Of a DNA stretch of 64,000 nt, positions 10,601-21,931 are shown piece after piece. The stretch spans positions 37,433 to 101,432 of the forward strand of contig ML769557.1 of NCBI GenBank assembly GCA_009733575.1, read 5' to 3'. Within the stretch, counting starts at the first letter, position 1; every line of letters starts with the position of its first letter. The translations under genes and the position numbers were made by a program. The DNA is from Gymnopus androsaceus JB14 (lineage: Eukaryota; Basidiomycota; Agaricomycetes; Agaricales; Omphalotaceae). The notes under the pieces were generated by a model, which was not told the DNA's origin, did no database searches, and saw only the letters and a program-made list of their open reading frames with translations.

Positions 10601-13600
10601 ACAACGATCCGGTTCTCAATGATCTCGATACGCATGATCTCGTCAAAGCAGGATTAATGCCCGCCGCCACAGCTAACACTGTAAAGCGCAAAATTCGATT
10701 GGCTACGATAGGTGCGTTGTAGACAGATATTGGCTATTACCGCTAATGACCTTTTCTAGATAACTATCAAGGAGAGGAGAGCGATATTATCATTGCTTCG
10801 CTGACCAGAAGTAATTCGAATCGCGACATAGGGTTCATGTCTGCACCGGAACGACTCAACGTACTGCTTTCGCGCGCAAGAGATGGTCTTATCATGATCG
10901 GGAATGCAGAGACCTTTAGCACGGCTCGGAAGGGCAGCGACCTTTGGACAAGGTTTTTCGGACTACTTAAGCTTGATAATCAACCTCACATATACGAGGG
11001 TTTACCTATAAAGTGCGAACGGCATCCCGACAGAACAGCTGTTTTGCGAACCGCCGCTGATTTTGACAACAAAAGTCCTGATGGAGGTTGCCTCGAAGAT
11101 TGGTATGTCAAATTTGTTCCATCTCTTGCTTTGATGTGCTTATGTTTTCTGTAGTGGTGCTATGCTCAAGTGCGGCCTCCATGCTTGCCCATCTAAATGC
11201 CATCAACTCTCCGACCACTCCAAGATGTCATGTGAAGCCGTTGTACAGTCGAAATGCCCTAAAAATCATGTTCAGAATTGGAAATGCTCTGAAGGACCTC
11301 TGCCTTCCTGCAAGAAGTGCGATAAAGAGGCGGCTGAAGTGCGGAGAAAGCAGCAGCTGGCTCTTGAAACCCAACGAAAGCAGGACGCGGAAAGAGCAGT
11401 TTATGAGAAGGAACTGAGGGAGATAGATGAGAAGATTGAAGCTGAGATGGAAGCTGCACGTTATGCTGAAGATGCTAGGAAGCGACAAGAGGTTCTGGAT
11501 CAGAAGAGAAGGGATCTCGACCAAATTACCGCCCGAGTTAAACCTGCTTTTTCTGCCGCTCCTACATCAACAGTGGCGACTGCTTCATCTCCTGCTCCTT
11601 CCGATGCTACGGCGCCAGTACCAGCTCCTGTTCCTTCCAATTCTCCTACACCGACAGCAGCAGAGCCTGCTTCATCTCCTGCTCCTGCATCAATCACACC
11701 TTCAATATCATCCGCTGCTCCTGTTACTTCCACTCCTTCCTCCGCTCAACCTTCAGCATCTGAGCTAGATTGGCAGCACCAGAAGGACTTTGAGGGTGCT
11801 TCGAATGCTGCCATTGACGCACTCGTGAATTTAACAGGCCTCGAAGATGTCAAGGCTCAGGTGCTAGCAATCAAGGCCAAAATCGATCTTGTTAAACGTC
11901 AAAATACATCTATATCAGATGAGCGATTCAATGTCTGTATGCTAGGGAATCCCGGTACAGGTATGTTTCCTGCTACTTCTTTGAATAAGCAGTAGATAAC
12001 TGACCTCTTACGCCCCCAGGCAAAACCACAGTTGCTAGAATCTATGCTCAGTTTCTGTCTTCAGTCGGTGTACTTCCTGGGAGCGAATTTGTTGAAACCA
12101 CAGGATCGAGAGTAGCCAACGATGGTGTTCCTGGTATCAAAGCGCATATTGAGGCGGTTCTCAATGCGGGTGGCGGCGCGATTTTCATTGACGAGGCATA
12201 TCAGCTTGTCAGCGGAAATAGCATACAAGGATCACAGGTCCTCGACTTCGTACTGGCAGAGATGGAGAATAATGTCGGGAAACTGGCCTTCATCTTGGCG
12301 GGGTACAATAAGCAGATGGAGAAGTTCTTTGAGCACAATCCAGGGCTCAAAAGTCGGGTTCCGTACGAACTGAACTTCAAAGATTACACGGATGAACAGC
12401 TGTTACAGATGTTGAAGAAGCTGATTGAAACGAAGTACCAAGGGAGAATGAAGGTCGAGGGTGGAATTGAAGGGCTTTATGTTCGAATTGTCGTCCGTCG
12501 TTTGGGTCGAGGTCGTAATCGGACTGGATTTGGCAACGCCAGAGCGCTGCAGAATGTCTTCACCAAGGTCGCGGAGCGCCAAGCGAAGCGGATCAAACAG
12601 CAACGAAAAGATGGGAAGAGGCCTGACGATTTCTTACTTTCAAAGGAGGATCTAATTGGGCCAGAGCCATCCAATGCTCTTGCGCAGAGTGCTTCTTGGA
12701 ACAAGCTTCAGAAGCTCATTGGTCTCTCCGCCGTCAAAGAGACTGTTCGCAGTCTTTTCAACACATTGTTCTCGAACTATTTGCGGGAGCTGAAAGAGAG
12801 CAAGCCAGTTGAAGTCTCTCTCAACAGAGTTTTTACTGGTTCACCAGGCACAGGCAAGACTACTGTTGCGAAACTTTACGGTCAAATTCTGGCAGATCTT
12901 GGGCTGCTTAGCAATGGTGAAGGTGTGAATGTAGCTGATCTGCCGTGACTTATCTCATCTCTACCCATAGTTGTTGTCAAAAACCCTGCGGATTTTGTCG
13001 GAGCTCATCTCGGTGAATCCGAAGAGAAGACAAAAGCAATTCTTGCAAGCACCGTTGGAAAAGTTTTGGTGGTTGATGAGGTGGGCTTTCTCATGTATGA
13101 CTCCCATTGGATGGTGCTCAAGTTGCTTGCGCGTTATCTAGGCCTATGGCTTGTATGGTGGATCGTCGCAGAGCGGTTCCTCAGGAACTGACCCCTTCAA
13201 GGCCGCAGTCGTCGATACGATTGTTGCTGAGGTCCAGAGTGAAGCAGGTGAAGATCGATGTGTGCTCCTTCTAGGGTACAGGAAGCAAATGGAAGAAATG
13301 TTCCAGGTACGATGTATTGCGTTCATATCCCTCTCAAGTTGCTCAATTGATTTTAGAACGTGAATCCTGGACTTTCTCGACGCTTCGCAATAGAAGATGC
13401 ATTCCAGTTTGACGATTTCACCGAGTCCGAACTCATGGAGGTTTTGGGCCTGAAACTACGTGAATCTGATATCGACGCTTCCGATGAGGCCAAGGCTGTC
13501 GCCCGAGAGTATCTAGGGCGCGCTCGAAATCGTCCCAATTTTGGAAATGGCGGAGATGTTCAAAACCTGCTTGACAAGGCGAAAATTCGATACCAGTCTC

Positions 13601-15179
13601 GTCAGGCGTCGCTACCTTTACCCCAACGCTCTGCCGATATCATTCTTCAGCCCATTGACTTCGATCCCGACCATGATCGTCAAAATCATGCATCGACCAA
13701 CCTAACAAAACTTTTTGAAGATATCGTAGGTTGTGATGATATTGTGCAGAGGTTGGGTGGATATCAACAATTAGCGATCAACCTGAAGAGTGCGGGGAAG
13801 GACGTCCGGAAACATATACCGACTTCGTTCATATTCAAAGGTCCTCCAGGTGAGTCAAGCTTCACATTGTCTCTTTTTTGCAGTCACTGAATATACGACT
13901 CACGTAGGAACTGGTAAAACTACTGTTGCCCGGAAAATGGGCCAGGTTTTCTACGATATGGGATTTCTTTCCTCGCCAGAGGTAGTCGAATGTTCAGCTT
14001 CAGATCTGGTGGGCCAATACGTTGGTACAACTGGTCCCAAGGTTCAAAAGAAGTTTGAGCAAGCCCTCGGTCGCGTGCTATTCATAGACGAAGCGTATCG
14101 ACTTGCTGAAGGTCATTTTGCGCAGGAAGCTATCGACGAACTAGTCGGTATTCTTACGCAAGACAAGTTCAAGTCAAAGCTTGTTGTCGTTTTGGCAGGC
14201 TACGACGATGATATGAATAGGCTACTGGCGGTCAATAGCGGTCTATCCAGTCGTTTCCCAGAAACAATTACCTTTCACAACATGGGTCATATGCATTGTT
14301 TAGAAGTATTGGAGAAGGCTTTGAGTGCCGAAGATGTTTTCATCGAGGATCTTGGAAATCAATCATCCGAGAACTATGCGGAGATGGCGGATATCCTTGA
14401 CCAGCTTTCCGTGCTTCCTGGCTGGGGCAACATGCGAGATGTGATGACGTTGTCCAAAAAGATGATCGCTGAAGCCTATTCCGCCAAGAGCGCTAATCCT
14501 ACGTTCAACCTTGCTGGTGAACGAGCTATCGCGGTTATGAAGGATATGCTTGCTGGAGCGCCAGAGCCGGTCTACCAGTCAATCCTCTCGCTCCCGGCAG
14601 ACTATGTTGCCACCAGCTGCTCCCATATCTCCTGCTCCCCCCGTAATGTCATCTGCACCTTCCTCTTCCGTTTCGTCTTCGAAAACAAAGAAGAAACCTG
14701 CGTCTCGTGAATCTATCCAGGGTCCCGGAGGCGACGGACGAGACCCGGGAGTTCCCGACTCAGTCTGGCTGCAGCTCCAGCTTGACAAAACAGCTAGGGA
14801 GAAGGCCGAGCGGGAAAATGCTCAGCGGATTGCAGAATTAGAACGCCAGGTTCAGGAAACCAAGGAGCGCGAGGCGAAAGAAAGAGCACTTTTGGAAGAA
14901 CAAGCGAAAGCGAAAGTGAAGGACGAAGCCGAGCGCTTAGCGCTCAAACGTCGACATGAAGAGATGCGCCTTCGTGCCCTCGAAGCTCAGAACGAACGCC
15001 GTAAACTTGAGGAGGCTTTGGAAGCGCGGAGGGAGGAAGAAAAGAAAGAGGCCCGTGCTCAAACGAAGCTCCGGCAATTGGGCGTTTGTCCTGTTGGATA
15101 TCGTTGGATCAAGCAAGCTGGTGGGTATCGGTGTTCCGGAGGCTCTCACTGGGTAAACGATGCTGCGTTGGAAGGATGA
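7620..15179 (+). CDS. SF1 helicase (ZNFX1-like) + NFX1 zinc finger + three CbxX AAA modules
   Basis: Very large protein (about 2300 residues). In order: an N-terminal helical region; a UPF1/ZNFX1-like helicase (about residues 470-1020) with GPPG/TGKS split by an intron at 9090-9142, VCYTNHALDQFLEDL, VLLVEEAGE, ILIGDHKQLRPK, SEQHRMRPEI, IDNYQGEESD and NVLLSRARDGLIMIGN. Next is one NFX1-type finger (CGLHACPSKCHQLSDHSKMSC, about 11170-11235), a charged coil and an Ala/Pro/Ser-rich linker. Three CbxX/CfxQ-type AAA domains follow with GNPGTGKTT, GSPGTGKTT and GPPGTGKTT, Walker B IFIDEAY, LVVDEAY and LFIDEAY, and NPGLKSR-type arginine motifs. A coiled coil (14790-15060) and CPVGYRW..GGYRC end it. 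Helicases of this type act on RNA and CbxX ATPases remodel proteins; the joint role is unknown. Reading needs a one-base shift near 8068 and another near 14575. Confidence 0.85.
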
Positions 15180-15504
15180 GACTGGCGTCTCTTGCGTTTT
15201 TGGGGTTCCAATCAAGTACATACATATGATAAAGTATACAGAATGTTCACAAACGACACATAACTTGAAATTATACCAGAGCAGCTTGAAAGATGATCGA
15301 TGAACATGATCATTCTCTGGACCATAAATTATTGCAGAGTTCTACGCTCAAATTCCACCATACAATCATACATCATACATCAAGTCATAAGTACATCCAG
15401 CAGAAATAAGATACACGTATGAATAATGTCGATCTCCGTCCAGCTATCATCCCTACAGATACCAAAACTTTCAGTTACCCTCGCGCTGTTCACACTCGGG
15501 ACGT

Positions 15505-17972
15505 TCAAACGATCTTAAGTTGACGCTTCATCAGACCTCCAGCCAAAACAAGAGCCAACAAAAAAGTAAACCATTTGGTAAACTTTCCACCACTTACTTG
15601 TGGCTTTGGAGGACCAGTGGGTCGAGCAGGCAAGCTTACGCGGATTAATCGACCCATGGCTTTCAATTTGGCCGCCTGGATATGGTGAACATCGAAGCCG
15701 AGTAGTATAATGTTATGAAAACTCACATTATATGGAGGGTAACGGAAGCTCAAAAGCCTATCCATCCTATGTATAGAACGAAAGTCAGCTAGTGTCGAAG
15801 ATACATTAGGGAGACTGCATACCATCCAGGAGTATCCAAGGAAGAACGTAGATGAGTGAACATGTCGAAACCATACTAGATGGGAGTGTTTGAATGTCAG
15901 CTCAGTCGTACTCAACCACCATACGCACTTTTCCTGTATGGTAGCCCGCTGTGAATCAGAATTAGCAACCATGCAGGATGTAGGAGATGAATTCTAAACA
16001 CTCACATCCACTGGGTCCAATTCCACCGAACGGCAAACCGTGCACTATAGTAGTTCTGTTCAGATACAGATACCGGTGCGATTCGACGTACTCACCACCT
16101 GGATGAATGATGGTTTCGTTAGCTACAATAGACCCACTCTGCGTGTTGTTGAAGACTGGGATAACAACGTCAGTCGAGCTCGATTTTACACAGTAGTTTG
16201 CGTACTTTTCGCTTTGAATTCGTTGTCCTGAGAGAATACATATACCGACAGGGGGTGGTCGCTTTGAGCGTGCGTTAGAACTTGACATTGTAAACAAAGG
16301 ACGATGCACAACATACTGAGCATTGACATATGCCAGACCTTCATCAATGTTGCTGACGGGCATAATGGGAAGGACAGGCCCGAAGATTTCTCTGGCCAAA
16401 AGTTAGCTGGCAGCTTGAGATGAACCGGACGCGAGTTCGGCACCTACTCAGACATAAGACAATCATCTGGCGTGACGTCTTTCACGATGGTAGGCGCAAT
16501 GAACTTCGTAGCTTCGTCGGTTTCACCACCAATGACAATGGTACCCTTGGTGTTCTTGATCAGATTGTTGACACGAGTGAACGCCTGCGGTGAAACCAAA
16601 CGAGACATTTGGCCCGGTGCTGAGGCCGAGTCGGGGTAGAATTCTTGGTATCTGTTCGCTTGATCAGCTATGTCGGTGAAGCAGGAGCTTTCAAACTTAC
16701 ACCTCTTGTAGTGCCTTAACGAATTCACCCTGGAAATCCTGAGGTACGATGATATAGTCTGGTGCCACACAGGTTTGGCCTGCGTTGGCTGTTTTTCCCC
16801 ATAAGATTCTCTTTGCGGCCACTTTCAGATCACATTTGGGGTCAACGAATACCGGCGATTTGCCTGTGGAAAACGAGTAAGTGGGGAATCAGGAATAAGC
16901 TGAGTGTTGGAAGCACCTCCGAGCTGTAAATTGAAAGAAACCAGTAAGTAACGGATGTCGCGTCAAGAAGAGTGTACGCACCTCTAAAGACACCGGTGAC
17001 AACGTTTTGGCTCCTGCTGCGGCGATGATCTTTCCCACTTTACCTCCACCTAACATGGATTAGCATCATTGTTCGCTTACAATTGGCAAGTCCCATACCC
17101 GTATATAAGACTAGAGAAAAGGGTCATTAGTGTCAGAATGTAGACTAGAGATTAATGGGAACGTGGCGACGTACTATGACCCCATGGAAATTCTAGAAGC
17201 TGAAGAATTGCAACAGTGAATGTTTTAGCGGGTGCTACTTACCCAGAGCGCAGTTAAGATACATCACCTTTGTGGTCTCAGCTACAGCCCCGTTGATAAC
17301 ACGAACAAGTGAAGTATCCAAGTACTTTTCCACAAGGTTTGCAAGCAGATTGGAAGTAGCGGGTGTGTTTTCGGAGGGCTTAAGGATGATTGCGTTACCT
17401 GCAGCAAGGGCAGATGCCTATATCGAAGTTTCAGATAATATGCGACTAGCAGCGAATAATGACGTACTATGAGAGGAATCGTGAGGAAGATAGGGTAGTT
17501 GAAAGGACTAATGATGAGAATAAGACCCTTGGGCTCCTTGCGAATGACAGGGCGCATTGCAGCATAGTTGAGCGCGAACGGTGCGTTCTCGGGCTTGGCC
17601 CACTTCTCAAAGCTGGTGAGCGTGTCCTTTACTTCTCCGATACTGGTGTCAATGTCCATCCTGAGAGTACTGAATGAGCAAGCATTGTAGGAAAGGTAGG
17701 GATGTTATAATTCACATTCGAGACTCGATTTGTGGTCTTCCCAAGTCGGCTGCTAGCGCATCTTCAAAGAGCTTGACATTGTCTTTGACCATGTAAGCAA
17801 GCTGTAGAATTTGGTACTTTCGGTACGGAATCGCTCGAGACTTTCCGGACGCGAAAGTAGCTTTCAATTCGTTGTATATCTGTGCGGAGTTAACTAGAAC
17901 ATTCGTTTGATAATATCACGAATGTACCTTTTCAATTTCATCCAACGGAGTGTAGACAAGTTTCTCGGACAT
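15505..17972 (-). CDS. Fatty aldehyde dehydrogenase (ALDH3 family), tail-anchored
   Basis: NAD(P)-dependent oxidation of aldehydes to acids, probably long-chain or apocarotenoid-like aldehydes. The start MSEKLVYTPLDEIEK is at 17972. Recognisable parts are KEPKGLILIISPFNYPIFL (cofactor fold), ILKPSENTPATSNLLANLVE, a VSLELGG segment, and the catalytic loop NAGQTCVAPDY with the nucleophilic Cys near 16780. HGLPFGGIGPSGCE follows near 16010. The C-terminus FTKWFTFLLALVLAGGLM is a hydrophobic tail typical of ALDH3 enzymes anchored in ER or lipid-body membranes. About ten short introns split it. It is divergent from PNO1 with 203 bp between start codons. No frame problem is evident in the parts checked. 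Confidence 0.85.
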
Positions 17973-18175
17973 GGTGTTTGGTATCAAGCTGAAGATGAAG
18001 AAGAATGTCATTTATTCAAAGAGGCCGGTGAAAAGCGCGCGTGAACGATCGCCGGCAACACTTTCCCCGGAGAGAGCCTGGGCGCCTAAGTTTCTGCAAA
18101 GAATAGACGCCCATTTTTTACCTGCAGCCACCACGAGTTTCGACTGAATTTCCTTCTCCTTGCCTTCATACAAAA

Positions 18176-19214
18176 ATGGTCGTCACAAACAGTCCACCTA
18201 GTGCATCTACTGCCTCAAAGGTACCCCGGAAAAATCGTAGAAGAACATCGAAGAAAGCTACAGCATCTTCTTCTACTGTTGTCGATGCAGATGAAACTAT
18301 GAATGAACTCGAGCCTATAACCGATAGATTACCTCCTACTACAGGAGAAAAATAACGGAGAAGACGAAATTATGATCGATGCCGATGAAAACTCGCTTCC
18401 CAGTACATCAGCTGCTCCTGCGTTTGGCCCAGTTTCAGCAGACGCTCTACGGAGCACTTTAAAATCAGAAACGAGACGGATACCGATTCCTCCACATCGT
18501 ATGACACCGTTGAAAAAGGATTGGATTAATATCTTTGGCCCTTTGACGGAGATTTTGGGGCTTCAGGTTAGGATGAATGTTCAGAGGAGAACTGTGGAAG
18601 CACGGGTATGTCTATGGTTATAATCTACGCGCATAACTAATCGAAGATGATCAGACTTCCAAACACACAAAAGATATTGGTGCTCTGCAAAAAGGCGCCG
18701 ACTTTGTGAAGGCATACGCCCTTGGATTTGATGTGAATGTACGTTGCTCTTCATCTCAACAGGGACTGCTCTCAAATGTTCTTTGTCCAGGATGCCATCG
18801 CTTTGCTGCGGCTAGACGATCTGTATCTCGATTCTTTCGAAATCAAGGACGTGAAAACCTTGCATGGAGACCATTTATCTCGAGCTATAGGTGCGAAACT
18901 TGTTTTTCCCCTGCGTTAACCCTTGCTTATCCTCCCCCAGGTCGTATCGCTGGCCAAGATGGCAAGACAAAATTCACCATTGAGAATGCTAGCAGAACTC
19001 GTATTGTCCTTGCCGATACGTATGTTTGCTTCTTTTGCGTTTTAATGTCTCGCTGACGCTTTTGTTCAAGAAAAATACACATCATGGGCTCCTTCCAAAA
19101 CATTAAAATTGCGCGGGACGCCATCGTGTCTCTCATCTTTAGGCTCTCCCCCAGGGAAAAGTTTATGCTGGACTCAGGACAGTCAGTAGTCGCATGCGAC
19201 AGCGTGCGCTGTGA
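18176..19214 (+). CDS. PNO1: PNO1/DIM2, KH-domain 40S ribosome assembly factor
   Basis: Partner of Nob1, needed for 18S rRNA dimethylation and cleavage in pre-40S particles (nucleolus to cytoplasm). The protein starts [15 protein letters not shown] at 18176. Typical segments are [53 protein letters not shown] and [20 protein letters not shown], ending [13 protein letters not shown] at 19214. Introns: about 18607-18655, 18739-18790, 18890-18940 and 19021-19071. Three one-base extras interrupt it: A5 at 18348-18352, TTT at 19138-19140 and AAAA at 19157-19160. Since the gene is essential in yeast and the conserved sequence continues across each site, I read these as assembly homopolymer errors. 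Confidence 0.88.
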
Positions 19215-19615
19215 TCTAGCCACCTTGATTCTACGTACCTTGAATATATTCTATTAGCTTCATGGATAAAATCTGGATTGATCTTTGGGGGTTACGGTTC
19301 GTGGTTCAAGGCTCAAAAGGCAGGGATTATTGTTTGCGGCCAGCCTTACATACTCAAGGTTCGCGCTCCTAGCCGTGAAGGTTCTCTGCAAGAGTATTCT
19401 ATTCATACACCGAAGAGAGTGTTGAAGCTCGGCTTAACAAGTGGTTTATTTTTCACCCATTCATTAAAAGAAAAGGTATACGTCGTCTTTGAAATTTGGG
19501 ACAAGAAATTTGTGTCACGGTTGGACCTTTGGTTGCCTCCCTACGGTAAAGTAAACAACAGAACAGAAACAATGAAAACTACAAGAAGAGAGTGCTGTAA
19601 CATAGTGAGAAACTC

Positions 19616-20348
19616 CTATCGTGCCTGTTCGCGTTCTTGGCGGCCACCCTCAGGTTCAGTAGCATTCCAATCGTAATCTTTGGGGGCTGGATTTGACCAA
19701 TCCCAGAGAGCAGCGCAACGACGCCCTGGTTCAAGTCAGACTTGGAAAAAGAAGGCATCGGCATGATCACTTACCCTCCGTCGCATCTTCATAACCATAC
19801 CAATGTGGTTTAAAGTTCACCATGGTAGAGAATTTCTCCATCAACTCATCCGATGGAATCGATCCTTCGTCATTCAACGTCCGTATGTTATTTCCCCAAG
19901 GACACTTCATTGCAAAATAGTAGAGGTAAAGGTCATCATCCAGAGCATGCGCAAAACATTTGCAGCAGCCTTCGAGACCCAGCTTATTGATTGCACCGGC
20001 GATGAATATGGAAAGATCGAATGAGTCAGATAATTCTCGAGCTTTTGCTGTTGAATCGTCAAACGTGAATCCATAGAGCAATGCCTGCTTCTGAGGGCCT
20101 AAGAGGTTCTCTGGAATGGGGGGTGGACCGGCGAGCGGAATGTTGGGACTTGCAAAGGAAGATGTTAGTAGTTTCCGAGACACGTATTCAGCAAAAGCGT
20201 ACTTTCGTGTCCCTCCCAAGAATGTTGGTCGATTGGATGGAGGTGGCGGAGGAGGTGGTAGATTAAGTGGATCGAAAAAGCTGGATATTCTTCTGTTAGA
20301 GAGATGAAAAATAGCACCGGACAGTGGATGCGTGTTTGTCGTGGTCAT
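19616..20348 (-). CDS. Hypothetical protein, tandem copy A
   Basis: Family not recognised. The start MTTTNTHPLSGAIFHLSN is at 20348. A poly-proline stretch (LPPPPPPPSNRP) is followed by GPQKQALLYGFTFDDSTAKA, DDDLYLYYFAMKCPWGNNIR, a DELMEKF segment and HWYGYEDATEG. After a GTAAGT intron (about 19706-19770) the last exon gives CAALWDWSNPAPKDYDWNAT, then PEGGRQEREQAR, stop at 19616. A 54-nt internal segment (about 20150-20203, donor GTACGC, branch CTAAC, acceptor AAG) looks like an intron. Because 54 is a multiple of three, retention keeps the frame. No signal peptide or membrane segment is seen. A near copy lies 1.1 kb upstream of its start on the same strand. Confidence 0.65.
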
Positions 20349-20355
20349 TGTAGAG

Positions 20356-20374
20356 AAGTGACGTCACGCGTCAT
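20356..20374. promoter_or_regulatory. Overlapping CRE and MCB palindromes
   Basis: TGACGTCA (20359-20366) runs directly into ACGCGT (20366-20371), only about 11 bases upstream of the start codon of hypothetical copy A. The first is the CREB/ATF bZIP site, the second the MluI cell-cycle box bound by MBF-type factors in fungi. Function is inferred from the motifs only. So close to the ATG, the pair would lie in or next to the 5' leader. Confidence 0.4.
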
Positions 20375-20726
20375 GCCATCACCCCTAACTTATCTGAATC
20401 ATGCAACCAACATGCAACACAGAGGAACTCATCGAATCACCATCGTGCAAGAGGCGTAGTCAAAGAAGATACAACAGCTTGTCAGATTGGATGGATAGTG
20501 GGCGACGAGGACAAATGTCTAAAAGAAATCGATTTAAGCACATTAAATAGCCCGGAACATGAAGAGATGAGTGCAGTCATCTCGTGGTCACCAATTATCG
20601 CATGAAGAATTTCTCTTCCAAAATTAAAAGTTACAACTAATATAACTTGAGCTGACAAGGGGTAAGCAACAGAACGGAAACAATGAAAACTACAAGAAGA
20701 GAATGCTGTAACATAGCGAGAAACTC

Positions 20727-21485
20727 CTATCGTGCCTATTCGCGTTCTTCGCGTCCACCCTCAGGTTCAGTAGCATTCCAATCGTAATCTTTGGGGGCTG
20801 GATTTGACCAATCCCAGAGAGCAGCGCAACGACGCCCTGGATCAGGTCAGACTTGGAAAAAGAAGGCATCGGCATGATCACTTACCCTCCGTCGCATCTT
20901 CATAACCATACCAATGTGGTTTAAAGTCCACCATGGTAGAGAATTTCTCCATCAATTCATCCGATGGAATCGATCCTTCGTCATTCAACGTCCGTATGTT
21001 ATCTCCCCAAGGATACTTGATTGCAAAATAGTAGAGGTAAAGATCATCATCCAGCAGATGCACAAAACATTTGCAGTAGTCTTTGAGATTCAGCTGGATG
21101 AGTACATCGACGATGAATATGGAAAGATCGAATGAGTCAAGTAATTTTCGAGCTTTTGCTGTTGAATCGTCGAACGTGAAACCATAGAGCAATGCCTGCT
21201 TCTGAGGGCCTGAGAAGTTGTTGGGAATAGGGGGTAGAGCAGCCAGCGAGCGGAATGTTGAGGCTTGCAAAGGAAGATGTTAGCAGTTTTCCAGACACGT
21301 ATCCGAGAGCGTACTTACTGTCGCCCCCCTCCCATGAATTTTGGTGAGTTGAGTGGAGGTAGCGGAAGAGATGGCAAATTAAGGGGATCGGAAAAGCTGG
21401 ATATTCCTCTGTCAGTGTCAGAGAGATGAAAAGAGCACTGAATAGAAAGTTACAGTGGATGCGTGTTTGTCGAAGTAGTGGTCAT
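20727..21485 (-). pseudogene. Hypothetical protein, tandem copy B (5' end degenerate)
   Basis: Direct duplicate of copy A, with the same exon order and about 75 bp of shared 3' flank. The middle is well preserved (GPQKQALLYGFTFDDSTAKA, LYLYYFAIKYPWGDNIR, FKPHWYGYEDATEG) and so is the last exon, stop at 20727. The start MTTTSTNTHPL at 21485 is followed by a TAA in frame within a 15-base insertion (about 21450-21466). Net changes in length near 21237-21258 put the preserved core in a different frame from copy A. Here the internal intron has a better donor (GTAAGT near 21318). It is either a decaying paralogue or one with a rebuilt 5' end. Confidence 0.5.
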
Positions 21486-21931
21486 TGTTTGTTGATAGTA
21501 GTCTCGTTGAGAATCGCGCGCGGATATTAGATGTGGGAGCAGATACACGCCTGCATTATTAATGTAGAAAGTGAAAGATGGCAGTCGTTGCTAGTAATCA
21601 ACAAGCTTCTCTTGAACTAGGGGGTGAAAGACATCTCTGGAGGGCTGGTGTGGTGATACAACTGGTCAAATACATTTCGATGATACGACACGACAAGTAA
21701 AAAAATTTCATGGGTAAAAAATGAGCTGAGAGATGCAATGTGAGGTATAGCGTATCAAATGGTATAGTAATGTGAATGGTATCAAGATCAAGGTGAGTAG
21801 CGTTGCGAATATTGTACAGATAGCGATGTGTTCCAACAACAAGAAAACGAACAAGAAGGGTAAAGACAAGAGAGGGAGGAAATGAGAAAGAAAGGAACAA
21901 AAACCATGGTAGCTGGACCATCGAATACTAA

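Noticed and set aside
19278..19676. 132-codon plus-strand frame between PNO1 and orphan gene A
   Set aside because: Overlaps the last exon and 3' flank of the orphan gene, has no family features, and the matching part of the tandem copy does not preserve it.
21598..21921. 107-codon minus-strand frame downstream of the copper radical oxidase
   Set aside because: Low-complexity hydrophobic translation with no recognisable features; better explained as 3' flank.
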